This document shows positions 53,661 through 62,719 of a stretch of 64,000 nucleotides of DNA, in pieces (positions within the stretch are counted from its first letter, which is position 1; every line of letters starts with the position of its first letter). The translations under genes and the position numbers were made by a program. The notes under the pieces are model-generated. The model worked only from the letters and a program-made list of their open reading frames with translations, was not told the DNA's origin and searched no databases. The stretch covers positions 62,001 to 126,000 of the forward strand of contig NZ_LVHI01000040.1 of the NCBI RefSeq assembly GCF_001645385.1, in the 5' to 3' direction. The stretch is from Rhodococcoides kyotonense. Its GTDB lineage: Bacteria > Actinomycetota > Actinomycetes > Mycobacteriales > Mycobacteriaceae.

Positions 53661-54095
53661 TCAACGCCGCGGATCCACAAGGCGTCGACGCATCGCTTCC
53701 AATCCGAAGAACACGACGGCGGCGATGACGACGTGCATGAGCGACAGCATGACCGTGGAGGCTGCGTCGAAGTCGGCCGAGATGGTCATTGCAATCGTGG
53801 CCAGTGGCGCGATCACGCCGACGACCTGAGCCACCCGCACGACACCGACCCATCGCAGCGACACGAGCGCAGCCAACCCCATGCCGACGACCATCGGCAC
53901 GACCGTCAACATCACTACACCTCCGGGCGCGACGGCCATGGTCTCGCCGGCGTCTGTCAGTTCGAACGATCCGCCTGCAGCGAGTCCGATCAGCCACAGC
54001 ACGAGGTTGGTCGCGAGCGCGGCAAGCACCGAGAAAAGAACTGCCTGCCACCGAGAAAGCGACAGTGAACGAGTGGTCGAAGCCGAAATCGCCAT
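53661..54095 (-). CDS. Small four-helix membrane protein, DUF6069-like
   Basis: A 144-residue protein with four hydrophobic segments (VLFSVLAALATNLVLWLIGL, VVMLTVVPMVVGMGLAALV, a third around VIAPLATIAMTI, and VMLSLMHVVIAAVVFFGL) and short charged ends. It resembles the DUF6069 family of actinobacteria, of unknown function. It is encoded between GapB and the GH43-like gene with gaps on both sides, so it is probably monocistronic. Confidence 0.7.
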   Translation of the reverse strand: MAISASTTRSLSLSRWQAVLFSVLAALATNLVLWLIGLAAGGSFELTDAGETMAVAPGGVVMLTVVPMVVGMGLAALVSLRWVGVVRVAQVVGVIAPLATIAMTISADFDAASTVMLSLMHVVIAAVVFFGLEAMRRRLVDPRR

Positions 54096-54276
54096 GATTG
54101 GGTCCCGTCGTTGATGGGTTGCATCGAACTTGTCGACGGATCCGACTTGGCGCGACCGCGGAACTCATCGGACACCGTGAAATCGCGCGTAGTCGGATGG
54201 ACGGATGAAGGCATCCTCACGTTCGGTCGTCGCCACTGTCCAGACGGGCCTAGTCGATCTGCTTCGTAACGACGAA

Positions 54277-54309
54277 CTCCCCGCACACCCGGCTCGGGCG
54301 TGCGGGGAG
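54277..54309. terminator. Terminator of the GAPDH gene
   Basis: CTCCCCGCAC (54277-54286) pairs perfectly with GTGCGGGGAG (54300-54309) around a 13-base loop. It begins 13 bases past the minus-strand GAPDH stop; on that strand a weak T-rich stretch follows the stem. Confidence 0.75.
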
Positions 54310-54321
54310 CGTCGGGCACCG

Positions 54322-55770
54322 TCAGTTGTTCGACGCGACTGCCGGATAGATCGGGTACTCGATGCCCGACAGGTACTGCACCGTACGCACGACCTGGCTG
54401 GAGTAGCCGAATTCGTTGTCGTACCAGACGTAGACGATGGCGGTGTCGCCGTCGACGATCGCAGCGTTCGCATCGACGATGCACGCGGCCCTCGAGCCGA
54501 TGAAGTCGCTCGAGACCGCGTCGGTTGCCGCCGTGTAGTCGAGGTTGCGGCTCAACGGGCCCGTCAGCGATGCGAGCCGGAGCGAATCGAGCACCTCGCC
54601 CTTGGTGCTCTCACGCTTCAACTGGAGATTGAGGATTGCGACGGAGACGTCCGGTGTGGGAACGCGGATCGAATTTCCGGTGATCTTGGCCTTCAGCTCG
54701 GGCAGCGCCTTCGCGACGGCCGACGCTGCACCGGTCTCGGTCAGTACGAGGTTGAACGGCGCGGAACGTCCACGACGGTCCGCGTTGTGGAAGTTGTCCA
54801 GCAGGTTCTGGTCGTTCGTGAAGGAGTGGACGGTCTCGACGTGTCCGCGCACGATGCCGAATGCGTCGTCGAGCGCTTTCAGCGGCGGGACGATCGCGTT
54901 CGTGGTGCACGACGCGCACGAGAAGATCTGTTCGTCGGGGTTCTGAGTCAAGTGGTTGACCCCGTGCACGATGTTCGGGACGTCACCCTTGCCGGGGGCA
55001 GTGAGCAGAACTTTGGCGATACCGGGACGCAAGTGCGCGGACAGCCCGTCGCGGTCGCGCCACTTACCGGTGTTGTCGATCAGAATCGCGTCGTCGATGC
55101 CGTGTTCGGTGTAGTCCACACCCGACGGGTCGTTGCTGTAGATGAACTTGATGACGTTGCCGTTGGCGATCAGCGCGTTGTTCTCCACGTCGATCTTGAT
55201 CGTGCCGTTGAACTTGCCGTGAACCGAGTCGCGTCGAAGGAGCGACGCGCGCTTGGCCAGGTCGCCTTCCCCGCCCTTGCGCACGACGACGGCTCGCAGA
55301 TTCAGCCCTCCGCCCGATCCCGACTTCTCGATCAGCAACCGAGCGACGAGGCGACCGATCCGGCCGAATCCGTAGAGCACCACGTCACGCGGCCCGGCGT
55401 GCGGCTCGTCGGGGTCAGCGCCGGTGACCTCAGCCAGTTGTTCTGCTGTGAACGCGGGGACCGACAGTCCACGATCGTCGGCGTGGTACGCCATCACCAA
55501 CAGAGCGAGATCGATCTTCGACGGCCTCAGATCCAAGTCGGCCAGTGCCTGCAGGAACGGGAACGTCTCGTCGACCGACAACTCCTCGCCGCTGATCTGC
55601 CGAGCGAAGCGGTGTGTTCGAAGAATGCTGATCACCGACTTGTTCACCAGCGACCTGCTGTGCAGAAGGATCGTCACATTCTTCGCGCGATGCAATGTAC
55701 CGATGATCGGGATCATCGACTCTGCGATCGCTTCCTGGGCATTCCAACGGGCGAGTTCTACTGAGGACAC
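54322..55770 (-). CDS. gapB: Glyceraldehyde-3-phosphate dehydrogenase, long GapB type
   Basis: A 482-residue GAPDH. The catalytic domains carry GFGRIGR (134-140), nucleophile Cys288 (SCASCTTN) and WYDNEFGYS. An extra N-terminal region of about 125 residues (RWNAQEAIAESMIPIIGTLHR and SLVNKSVISILRTHRFARQISG) precedes the Rossmann domain. Corynebacterium glutamicum GapB has the same long form, is mainly gluconeogenic and can use NADP. It starts with GTG. It is monocistronic with a clear terminator. The role of the extension is unknown. Confidence 0.9.
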   Translation of the reverse strand: MSSVELARWNAQEAIAESMIPIIGTLHRAKNVTILLHSRSLVNKSVISILRTHRFARQISGEELSVDETFPFLQALADLDLRPSKIDLALLVMAYHADDRGLSVPAFTAEQLAEVTGADPDEPHAGPRDVVLYGFGRIGRLVARLLIEKSGSGGGLNLRAVVVRKGGEGDLAKRASLLRRDSVHGKFNGTIKIDVENNALIANGNVIKFIYSNDPSGVDYTEHGIDDAILIDNTGKWRDRDGLSAHLRPGIAKVLLTAPGKGDVPNIVHGVNHLTQNPDEQIFSCASCTTNAIVPPLKALDDAFGIVRGHVETVHSFTNDQNLLDNFHNADRRGRSAPFNLVLTETGAASAVAKALPELKAKITGNSIRVPTPDVSVAILNLQLKRESTKGEVLDSLRLASLTGPLSRNLDYTAATDAVSSDFIGSRAACIVDANAAIVDGDTAIVYVWYDNEFGYSSQVVRTVQYLSGIEYPIYPAVASNN

Positions 55771-55883
55771 GAGGACATCCTAGGTTCCCCGGATTTCGCC
55801 TCGCCGTCGCATCCTCGAAACGTACGAGCGGAACATACTCGGGCGTCCAAGCTGTCCGCACGCAGTTCGACCGACCGGAAATC

Positions 55884-55897
55884 CTGAATCAATTCAG
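55884..55897. promoter_or_regulatory. Palindrome between gapB and the stress operon
   Basis: CTGAAT-CA-ATTCAG is a perfect 6-2-6 inverted repeat, 114 bases upstream of the gapB GTG and about 100 bases before the SigF-type promoter. It could be an operator for either gene; nothing identifies the binding protein. Confidence 0.35.
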
Positions 55898-55983
55898 TCG
55901 GAATCGGCTGTTGCCGTGTGAATCTGCGCCTGAGCGAACCGCTGCACAGACGAACGAATCGAGCCCGACGGTGTCGAGGTGGT

Positions 55984-56009
55984 GTTTCCTTCAAGCTCGA
56001 GACGGGTAA
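55984..56009 (+). promoter_or_regulatory. SigF-type promoter of the stress operon
   Basis: GTTT (55984-55987), a 16-base spacer and GGGTAA (56004-56009) match the SigF consensus closely. The ATG at 56020 lies 10 bases after the -10 element, so the message is nearly leaderless. It drives genes for sigma-factor partner switching. Confidence 0.7.
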
Positions 56010-56019
56010 CTGTGGCGGC

Positions 56020-56517
56020 ATGACTTCCACCGACGACCACACAGCCGGAATCACGAAGGTTGCCGAGCTGATGAGCGATTCCAAGCTGTGCATGTTCACG
56101 ACCGTCGGCCGCGACGGGCATTTGCTGTCTCGACCGATGGCGTTGCAGGAGACGGAGTTCGACGGCGACTTGTGGTTCTTCGCCCGCAACGGTTCACGCA
56201 AGGTCGAGGACATTCGTGCCGACGATTCGGTGAACGTCGCATTCCAATCCGGCACTGCCTGGGTGTCTTTGTCCGGCAGCGCGGAGATCGTCGTCGACGA
56301 TGTCGCGAAGAAGAAGGATCTGTGGAACCGAGCTGCGGCCGCCTGGTTCGACAACGGGCCCGAGTCCACCGAGGTCGTGCTGATCAAGGTTCGCGCGGAG
56401 GGTGCAGAATATTGGTCGGCGCCGGGTTCGAAAGTCTCCACACTCATCGCCTACGCGAAATCCCGCATCACCGGCGAAAAACCGGATGTGGGAAGCAATG
56501 ACACCGTCGACCTCTGA
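56020..56517 (+). CDS. Pyridoxamine 5'-phosphate oxidase-family general stress protein
   Basis: A 165-residue split-barrel flavin-binding protein. KLCMFTTVGRDGHLLSRPMALQETEFDGDLWFFARNGSRKV is the general stress protein 26-like pattern of the PPOX-like fold. It binds a flavin (FMN, FAD or F420), but no enzymatic activity can be assigned. It heads a four-gene operon behind a SigF-type promoter. The start at ATG 56020 is fixed by that promoter; the upstream frame extension would overlap it. Confidence 0.83.
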   Translation: MTSTDDHTAGITKVAELMSDSKLCMFTTVGRDGHLLSRPMALQETEFDGDLWFFARNGSRKVEDIRADDSVNVAFQSGTAWVSLSGSAEIVVDDVAKKKDLWNRAAAAWFDNGPESTEVVLIKVRAEGAEYWSAPGSKVSTLIAYAKSRITGEKPDVGSNDTVDL

Positions 56518-56535
56518 CCGAAAGGCGAACGATCC

Positions 56536-56919
56536 ATGACGACCGAGCCTCCGGGCAGGCATTTTCATGCACAGGTGACCCGCGATGGGCAGGTGACCAT
56601 CTTGACAGTCAGCGGCGAACTCGACGTGTCGACTGTGCGCAACCTGGCAGACACTGCACGGCCGGTAGCCGAATCTGCAGAGGCCGGCTTGGTCGTCGAT
56701 TTGTCCGACGTGCGGTTCCTGGCGTCGAGCGCGATCACCGAACTGGTCCGTACCCACGAGCATCTGCCGGCCGCTGCGACGATGGCGCTCGTCGCAGTGA
56801 ACAATCAAGTTGTGCTGCCGATTCAGCTGAGTGGTATCGATCGAGTCATGTCGACGTTCGCGAGCATCCCTGCCGCGGTCGCTTACATCCGGGATCGAGC
56901 TCAGGCGGCTCGATCGTGA
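56536..56919 (+). CDS. STAS-domain anti-sigma-factor antagonist
   Basis: A 127-residue SpoIIAA/RsbV-like protein. VTILTVSGELDVSTVRNLAD opens the STAS fold, and VVDLSDVRFLASSAITELV contains the phosphorylatable serine pair. When dephosphorylated it should bind the RsbW-like kinase encoded next and free a sigma factor. It sits 18 bases after the PPOX gene, with a GTGA overlap to the kinase. Confidence 0.87.
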   Translation: MTTEPPGRHFHAQVTRDGQVTILTVSGELDVSTVRNLADTARPVAESAEAGLVVDLSDVRFLASSAITELVRTHEHLPAAATMALVAVNNQVVLPIQLSGIDRVMSTFASIPAAVAYIRDRAQAARS

Positions 56920-57347
56920 CCGAGACCTCGACGGGCGAGCCCGGTTTGGACCCCGACCGGTGGACACACACCAGCCCCGCCGCGCCGGACGCCGCCACCA
57001 CGTTGCGACGCCGTGTACGCAAGTGGGCAACAGGGCTGAAGGTCGCTGACAGCGTCGTCGACGCCATCGAACTGGCGTCGTACGAGGCGTTGGCGAATGT
57101 CGTCGAACATGCCTACGCCCGCTCCGAGAACAAAGGAGAGATGACGCTGACGGCCATCCACGAATCGCACGCGCTCAGCGTGACCGTCTCCGACACAGGG
57201 ACCTGGCAGCCGCCCACTCCGACACCCGATCGCAGCCACGGTCTCGCACTCATCGAAGCGGTCAGCGACAACCTCGATGTCGACAACACCGACGACGGCA
57301 CGGTGGTGACCATCGTCTGGAGTCTGTCGGAACCCGCGTCGTCATGA
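56916..57347 (+). CDS. RsbW-like anti-sigma factor / serine kinase
   Basis: A 143-residue GHKL ATPase with N-box YEALANVVEHAY, G1 box VSDTGTW and G2 box RSHGLALIEAVSDNL. It should bind and hold a SigB/SigF-type sigma factor and phosphorylate the STAS antagonist. The cognate sigma gene is not in this window. It overlaps both neighbours by 4 bases (GTGA, ATGA). Confidence 0.87.
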   Translation: MTETSTGEPGLDPDRWTHTSPAAPDAATTLRRRVRKWATGLKVADSVVDAIELASYEALANVVEHAYARSENKGEMTLTAIHESHALSVTVSDTGTWQPPTPTPDRSHGLALIEAVSDNLDVDNTDDGTVVTIVWSLSEPASS

Positions 57348-58624
57348 CCGCACCCGGCAGTCCCGAAAGCCTTTCGGCCGAAGGGATCTCGGAGTTCATC
57401 GACGATGCTCCCTGCGGGATCGTCGTCGTCGACGCGGACTCCGAGGCCGTTCGTTACATCAACACGACGTTGCTCCGCCTCGTGCGACGCGATCGCAGCG
57501 ATGTGATCGGATCGCCTCTCACGCGGCTGTTCACCGACGACAGTGTCGAGACACTGTCGATTCTCCTGGCTGTCGCGTCGCACTCCGACGGTACGTCGAT
57601 CGGGGCCGCAGCCGATTTGGCCGCACCGGACTCGACGCGCGGTAATCCAGTGTCACTCGTGGCCAATCACCGCGTATCAGCGAGTGGCGACGCCGCGGTG
57701 GTCATCTCGGTTCACTCCACGGGCGATCACGTAGTGCGAGAAAATGCCTTGATCTCCGACCGCGACACAGCGCACGCGGCGCAGATCGACGCCGAAGCAG
57801 CTCTGGGGCGAACTCGGATCGCGCTCGACGAGTCCGAGGACGCCAGGAGAGTCGCCGAGGCGGAGCGAACGCAAGTCCAGGTTCTCGCTACGACCTTGCA
57901 GCGGACGTTGTTGCCTCCCGTGTTGGCAGCACCACCCGGCATGGAAGTGGCAGGCTTCTATCACCCCGCGTCGCTGGACGAGGTGGGCGGCGACTTCTAC
58001 GACGTGTTCCCGTTGGACGAGGCCACCTGGGCGTTCTTCCTCGGAGACGTCAGCGGCAAGGGCGCAGGGGCGGCTGCCGTCACATCGCTCACCAGGTACA
58101 CGCTGCGCGCAGCAGCGGTATTCGATCGCGACCCGATCGCCGTCCTGCACAATCTCAATTCCGTTTTGCATCAGGAGTTTCGGGGTGACGATCCCCGATT
58201 CTGCACAGTCGTGTACGGAACGATCACACTCGGCGACGACGGTGTCGTGGTCCATCTGGCCAGCGGAGGACATCCCCCGGCGCTACGGCTACAAGCAGAC
58301 GGCACAGCCGAGTATGTGCACACCCGCGGCGGCCAGCTCGTCGGGGCGTTCGCGTCCGCCCACTTCGTCGCGGCGACCGTGGATCTGCGGCCTGGGGACG
58401 TCTTGGCCTTCTACACCGACGGTCTCACCGAAGCTGTTGTAGGGCCTGGTCGGGCTCGGTACGACGACGACGGTGCACTGCAGTCCTTCGCGACGGCAGC
58501 CGCGCCGACCAGCGCACAGTCGATCATCGGCCGTCTGGCCGAACTCCTCGACAGTTTCGGCAGCGGTCTGCAGGACGACGTGGCTCTGTTGGCGCTCGGA
58601 CTGCCTGCGACATCGGACGATTGA
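57344..58624 (+). CDS. PAS-PP2C (SpoIIE/RsbU-type) serine phosphatase
   Basis: A 426-residue protein. An N-terminal PAS domain (about 15-125; CGIVVVDADSEAVRYINTTL), a coiled coil (about 140-190), and a C-terminal SpoIIE-like phosphatase follow in order. The phosphatase has EVGGDFYDVF, DVSGKGAGAA, SGGHPPAL, FYTDGLTEA and DDVALLAL, so the metal-binding aspartates are present. It should dephosphorylate the STAS antagonist in response to a signal at the PAS domain. It completes a partner-switching cassette. Confidence 0.88.
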   Translation: MTAPGSPESLSAEGISEFIDDAPCGIVVVDADSEAVRYINTTLLRLVRRDRSDVIGSPLTRLFTDDSVETLSILLAVASHSDGTSIGAAADLAAPDSTRGNPVSLVANHRVSASGDAAVVISVHSTGDHVVRENALISDRDTAHAAQIDAEAALGRTRIALDESEDARRVAEAERTQVQVLATTLQRTLLPPVLAAPPGMEVAGFYHPASLDEVGGDFYDVFPLDEATWAFFLGDVSGKGAGAAAVTSLTRYTLRAAAVFDRDPIAVLHNLNSVLHQEFRGDDPRFCTVVYGTITLGDDGVVVHLASGGHPPALRLQADGTAEYVHTRGGQLVGAFASAHFVAATVDLRPGDVLAFYTDGLTEAVVGPGRARYDDDGALQSFATAAAPTSAQSIIGRLAELLDSFGSGLQDDVALLALGLPATSDD

Positions 58625-58647
58625 CACCGCGCCCGCCGCTCGCCCGG

Positions 58648-59868
58648 TCAGGCCGAGGCCGAACTCGCACGCAGCGAGGCATCGATGGCGTCCGAACTCA
58701 ACACGCGATCGGAAACCAAGGCGGCGCAGCCGATCACACCGGACTGGCCACTGTGCATGGTGGCTCTGATGGTCAGGTTGCGGGTGGCCAGAGCCGTCGC
58801 ACGTCCATAGACCGTTTCCCGCAGTCCTGCGACGAAGATGTCGTACGACTTGGCCATGTCTCCGCCCAGGACCAGAATTTCCGGGTTGAGCAAATTCACT
58901 GCGCCGGCGAGTGTCTCGCCGATGTGGCGTCCGCTGTCGCGGATGAGCCGTCGCGCTTCGGCATCTCCGCCGACCGCGAGATCGACGACGTCTCGGATAT
59001 GTCCGACCGAACGCCCTTGGTCCTGGAGCGCGTGAACCAGAGCCCACCCGCCCGCTATTGCCTCGAGACAACCGGAGTCCCCGCAGCGACATGCCACGCC
59101 TGCAGCCGCGGCCGTCTTGGTATGCCCGAACTCGCCTGCAGCACCCAAGGATCCGCGTTGCAGCACTCCGCCCGCAATGATCCCGGCACCGAGACCGGTC
59201 GACGCCTTCACCAACAGAACGTTCTCGAAGTGTTCTCGGGTGTCGCGTCGTTCGCCCAGGATCATCGCGTTCGCGTCATTGTCGAGAAAGACTGGCGCGG
59301 AGGTCAATTGGCCGAAGTAGGGCGCCAGTGGAACGCCGTCCCATCCGTGCATGATCGGCGAATCGAGACTGCACCCACGCACCGTGTCCGCGGTACCGGG
59401 TATGGCCAGTCCGACCCCGAAAATTCGGTGGCCGGCGCGTCCTGCGTCGTCGATCAGCGCGTCGAACCGTGTGGTGATCTGCGGCATCAGCTCATCTGGT
59501 CCGACGCCGATCTCCTGGTCGACGGTATCCCCCGCCAGGAAGTCACCCCCGACGGTGAACACTGCCAACTGCGAGCGACTGCGTCCGATCGCGGCAGCGA
59601 GCACGATGCCTGCGTCGACATCGAACGACAGTCGCGCAGGCGGTCGACCGCCGGTCGACCGATCGTCCTCGGTCTCGACGACGAGTCCGAGCGCACTCAG
59701 CGCATTGACACGCGACACGATGGCCGAACGTGACAAGCCCGTGTGTTTGGCCAGATCGGCGCGGGTCGTCGCAACTCCGTCACGAACAAGCGCGAATACG
59801 GCACCCGCGGTGGCAGAAGGCGCGCTGGGTCGCGGTGTTCGCATGAGGCCATTGAACCAACTGGACAT
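58648..59868 (-). CDS. ROK-family transcription regulator
   Basis: A 406-residue protein with an N-terminal winged helix (ADLAKHTGLSRSAIVSRVNAL) and a ROK sugar-kinase-like domain. The zinc motif GHTKTAAAAGVACRCGDSGCLEA and a family ATP/phosphate stretch (VLLVKASTGLGAGIIAGG) are intact. ROK regulators respond to sugars or N-acetylhexosamines. Start ATG 59868 is taken; ATG 59844 is nearly as good since neither shows a clear ribosome site. Confidence 0.85.
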   Translation of the reverse strand: MSSWFNGLMRTPRPSAPSATAGAVFALVRDGVATTRADLAKHTGLSRSAIVSRVNALSALGLVVETEDDRSTGGRPPARLSFDVDAGIVLAAAIGRSRSQLAVFTVGGDFLAGDTVDQEIGVGPDELMPQITTRFDALIDDAGRAGHRIFGVGLAIPGTADTVRGCSLDSPIMHGWDGVPLAPYFGQLTSAPVFLDNDANAMILGERRDTREHFENVLLVKASTGLGAGIIAGGVLQRGSLGAAGEFGHTKTAAAAGVACRCGDSGCLEAIAGGWALVHALQDQGRSVGHIRDVVDLAVGGDAEARRLIRDSGRHIGETLAGAVNLLNPEILVLGGDMAKSYDIFVAGLRETVYGRATALATRNLTIRATMHSGQSGVIGCAALVSDRVLSSDAIDASLRASSASA

Positions 59869-59967
59869 GACAACAGCAACATACTTACGACTTTTAAATA
59901 CCTAAGTGGGGTTGTTTAACATCCGAAGTCGCTCTAGGGTGGTACCCGAGGACCTGAAGGAGGAGCA

Positions 59968-60282
59968 ATGACATCACCGAGAGTCCGCGACGTTCCGACG
60001 AAAACCGTGTGGCTGCCTCCTGCCGTGACAGAAGAGTGGGACTGGCAGCTCCACGGAAAATGCCGCGGCCACAGCTCTTCCCAGTTCTTTCACCCGTACG
60101 ACGAGCGCGGGCACGCGCGGGTGCGCCGAGAACAGGAAGCCAAGGCGATCTGCACGGGGTGCCCAGTGCTCGAGCAGTGTCGTTCGTATGCGCTCAAGAC
60201 CCGTGAGCCGTACGGTGTCTGGGGCGGAATGTCGCAGACGGAGCGGGCGGATTACCTGAGGGCGCAGCGCAAGACAGCGTAA
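59968..60282 (+). CDS. WhiB-family regulator, WhiB3-like
   Basis: A 104-residue Wbl protein with cluster cysteines C32, C62, C65 and C71, the WQLHGKCRG and FFHPYDERG segments and PYGVWGGMSQTER. These resemble M. tuberculosis WhiB3, a redox sensor that controls lipid metabolism. A strong AAGGAGGAG ribosome site precedes ATG 59968. It is divergent from the ROK gene and monocistronic, converging on the LacI-type gene. Confidence 0.88.
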   Translation: MTSPRVRDVPTKTVWLPPAVTEEWDWQLHGKCRGHSSSQFFHPYDERGHARVRREQEAKAICTGCPVLEQCRSYALKTREPYGVWGGMSQTERADYLRAQRKTA

Positions 60283-60303
60283 CGGTCGCGGGCCCTGGGG
60301 TGG

Positions 60304-61329
60304 TCAGACGACTCGGTCGGTTGCCGCAGGCACCGGACCAGTAGTTGCCCGCACCACGAGACGGGGTCTGAGGACCGTCGACGCCGCCTCGTCGCGGCCG
60401 TCGTCGAGCCGCTCGACCGCAGCGCGCACAGCCCTGACTGCCTGCTCCTCCGGCCGCTGGCTGACGGTCGTGAGATCGATGTGCGCCATTCGGGCGAGGG
60501 TACTGTCGTCGTACCCGGTGACCGACACGTCGCCGGGTACCGCGAACCCATTGCGCCGCAACGCATCCAGAAGACCGGCGGCGCTGAGATCGTTGGCTGC
60601 CACGATTGCGGTGGGCCGCGGCCCCGAGGAACCGAACAACTCGTGGACGGCGCGCGGCGCGCAGTTCTCGGTGAAGTCACCGTCCACTACGCACTCGTAC
60701 TCGGCAAGGCCGTGCCTGCGCATCGCGCGACGATACCCAGCCGATCGATCGATCGCGATCGATCCGGAGCCGCCGGTCAAATGTGCAATTCGGCGATGCC
60801 CGAAGTCGACGAGATGATCGACGACGTCACTCATGCCGGGCGAATCCCCGGCGCGCACGACATCGACACCGGCCCCGGTGACGCGACGTCCGACGGATAC
60901 GACGGGCACACGCTCGGCCCACAGCATCAGCGACTCCGCGGGGGCTTCGGGTCCGAGAAGAACGACAGCCTCGCATCGAAAATCCAGAAGCGTCTCGATC
61001 ACCTTGGACTCGGGGTGCGTCGACGTGACGGCGCCGAGAACTATCTCGTACCCGACCGCGTCTGCCGCAGCCACCATGTGCTCGACCATCTCGGCATGGA
61101 AGGGGTTGCGGATGTTCGTCATGACGCCGATCAGATGCGTGCGTCGCAGGGACAGCAAAGCCGCGGTGCGATTCGGGCGATAGTCGAGCTCGGCGGCGAC
61201 CTCGAAGACCCGCTCCTTGGTCTCGGCGCTCGGGCCCGGTACCCCTCGGAAGATCATCGAGACGAGCGCCTTCGAGACACCCACCCGATCCGCAATGTCC
61301 TGCATCGTCACCGAACGCCCGTTACCCAT
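60304..61329 (-). CDS. LacI-family repressor
   Basis: A 341-residue repressor: N-terminal LacI helix-turn-helix (VTMQDIADRVGVSKALVSMIF), hinge (DYRPNRTAALLSLRR), and a periplasmic-binding-like core with AIVAANDLSAAGLLDALRRNG and GYDDSTLA. It diverges from the dehydrogenase/isomerase operon and probably represses it until a sugar or polyol binds. Palindromes in the divergent region are its likely operators. Confidence 0.88.
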   Translation of the reverse strand: MGNGRSVTMQDIADRVGVSKALVSMIFRGVPGPSAETKERVFEVAAELDYRPNRTAALLSLRRTHLIGVMTNIRNPFHAEMVEHMVAAADAVGYEIVLGAVTSTHPESKVIETLLDFRCEAVVLLGPEAPAESLMLWAERVPVVSVGRRVTGAGVDVVRAGDSPGMSDVVDHLVDFGHRRIAHLTGGSGSIAIDRSAGYRRAMRRHGLAEYECVVDGDFTENCAPRAVHELFGSSGPRPTAIVAANDLSAAGLLDALRRNGFAVPGDVSVTGYDDSTLARMAHIDLTTVSQRPEEQAVRAVRAAVERLDDGRDEAASTVLRPRLVVRATTGPVPAATDRVV

Positions 61330-61386
61330 GCGCCCTCCTCGCTTCGACGGTTCCGATCATCGCCTACGCCGCCTTGACATGGCCGT

Positions 61387-61424
61387 GACCGGTGTCTCAT
61401 AGTAGCCATATTAGACCGGTCAAA
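61387..61424. promoter_or_regulatory. Putative LacI operators
   Basis: GACCGGTC is a perfect 8-base palindrome at 61414-61421, inside TTAGACCGGTCAAA (61411-61424). A second partial copy, GACCGGTG, lies at 61387-61394, 27 bases upstream. The pair sits in the divergent lacI/dehydrogenase region as LacI-family operators often do. Confidence 0.55.
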
Positions 61425-61472
61425 TAGATCGAACTAAATGTGCAACTCCCCACGACAGAAAGCATCACGCTC

Positions 61473-62648
61473 ATGAGACAGGACTCCATCGGCGTTGCCG
61501 TCATCGGCGGCGGAATGGCCGGCCGCGCCCACGCAGCCGGATACCGCATGGCATCGACCCTGTTCGGTACCGACCGTCCCGACGTACGGCTCGTCGCGAT
61601 CGCCGACACGAACGAGGCCATCGCCGACGACACCGCCAAGCGCTACGGCTACGAACGTGCGGAGTACAGCTGGCAGGCCATCGCCGCTGCCGACGACATC
61701 CAGGTCGTCAGCGTCGTCGTCGCCAACCACCTGCACCGCGAGATCGTCGAAGGACTCCTCGCCGCGGGCAAGAACGTGCTGTGCGAAAAGCCCCTCGCCG
61801 GTTCCATCGCCGACGCTCAGTCCATGGTCTCCGCAGCAGCGTCCGCGACCGGCATCGCCTCCGTCGGCTACACCTACCGCCGCTCCCCCGCGGTCCAGGC
61901 CATCGCCGACGAACTCGAAGCCGGCCGCCTCGGCGACATCGTCCACTTCGACGGCCGTTACCGCGCCGACTACTCCCTCGATCCCACCGGACCGATTACC
62001 TGGCGCTACAAGGGCGGCCTCGGCACCGGCGCCCTCGCCGACGTCGGTAGCCACCTGATCGACCTCGCCGAATACGTCGCCGGACCCATCACCTCGGTCC
62101 GTGGCGCGCAGTTCTCCACTGTCATCACCGAACGCCCCGTCCCCGTCGGTGTCACCTACGGCCACACCAAGGCCGACACGACGGGCGAGATGGCTGCCGT
62201 CGAGAACGAGGACGTCGCCACCTTCACCGTGCAGTTCGAGGGTGGGTTCGTCGGAACGTTCTCCGCTTCCCGTGTCTCGCACTGCAACCCGGACGGGCTC
62301 TCGTTCGACGTGTTCGGCACGAAGGGCTCCGCGTCCTGGGCACTCGAGCGCGCCTCGGAGTTCCACATCTCCACCACCGACATCGACGACACGGTCAACG
62401 GCCGTCGTCAGGTCATCATCGGACCCCAGCACCCCTACATTCGCGGCGGCCTGCCCATGGATGCCGGCGGCGTCGGACACGGCAAGGCCGAGTTCTTCGC
62501 CTATCAGGCACGTGCGTTTCTGGATCAGGTTGCTGGAATCCAAGGTTTGCCCGAGCTCCCCGACTTCGCGCACGGCCTGCGCGGCATGCAGATCGTCGCC
62601 GCCATCACCGAGTCGGCCGCAGGCAACGGCATCGCCGTCAAGATCTGA
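61473..62648 (+). CDS. Gfo/Idh/MocA family oxidoreductase
   Basis: A 391-residue NAD(P)-dependent dehydrogenase. GVAVIGGGMAGRAHAAGY is the Rossmann motif, CEKPLAGS carries the conserved EKP lysine, and TWRYKGGLGTGALADVGSHLIDLAEY carries the catalytic Asp-x3-His. It oxidises or reduces a sugar or cyclitol such as myo-inositol. ATG 61473 is used; the upstream GTG at 61440 would add 11 residues. It is co-transcribed with the isomerase gene 71 bases downstream. Confidence 0.87.
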   Translation: MRQDSIGVAVIGGGMAGRAHAAGYRMASTLFGTDRPDVRLVAIADTNEAIADDTAKRYGYERAEYSWQAIAAADDIQVVSVVVANHLHREIVEGLLAAGKNVLCEKPLAGSIADAQSMVSAAASATGIASVGYTYRRSPAVQAIADELEAGRLGDIVHFDGRYRADYSLDPTGPITWRYKGGLGTGALADVGSHLIDLAEYVAGPITSVRGAQFSTVITERPVPVGVTYGHTKADTTGEMAAVENEDVATFTVQFEGGFVGTFSASRVSHCNPDGLSFDVFGTKGSASWALERASEFHISTTDIDDTVNGRRQVIIGPQHPYIRGGLPMDAGGVGHGKAEFFAYQARAFLDQVAGIQGLPELPDFAHGLRGMQIVAAITESAAGNGIAVKI

Positions 62649-62719
62649 CAGTCGGGGGGCTCCGTCCCCAACAGCCCCCGAAAAGACCACCACCGCAGAC
62701 TCTTACAAGGACTGACAAC

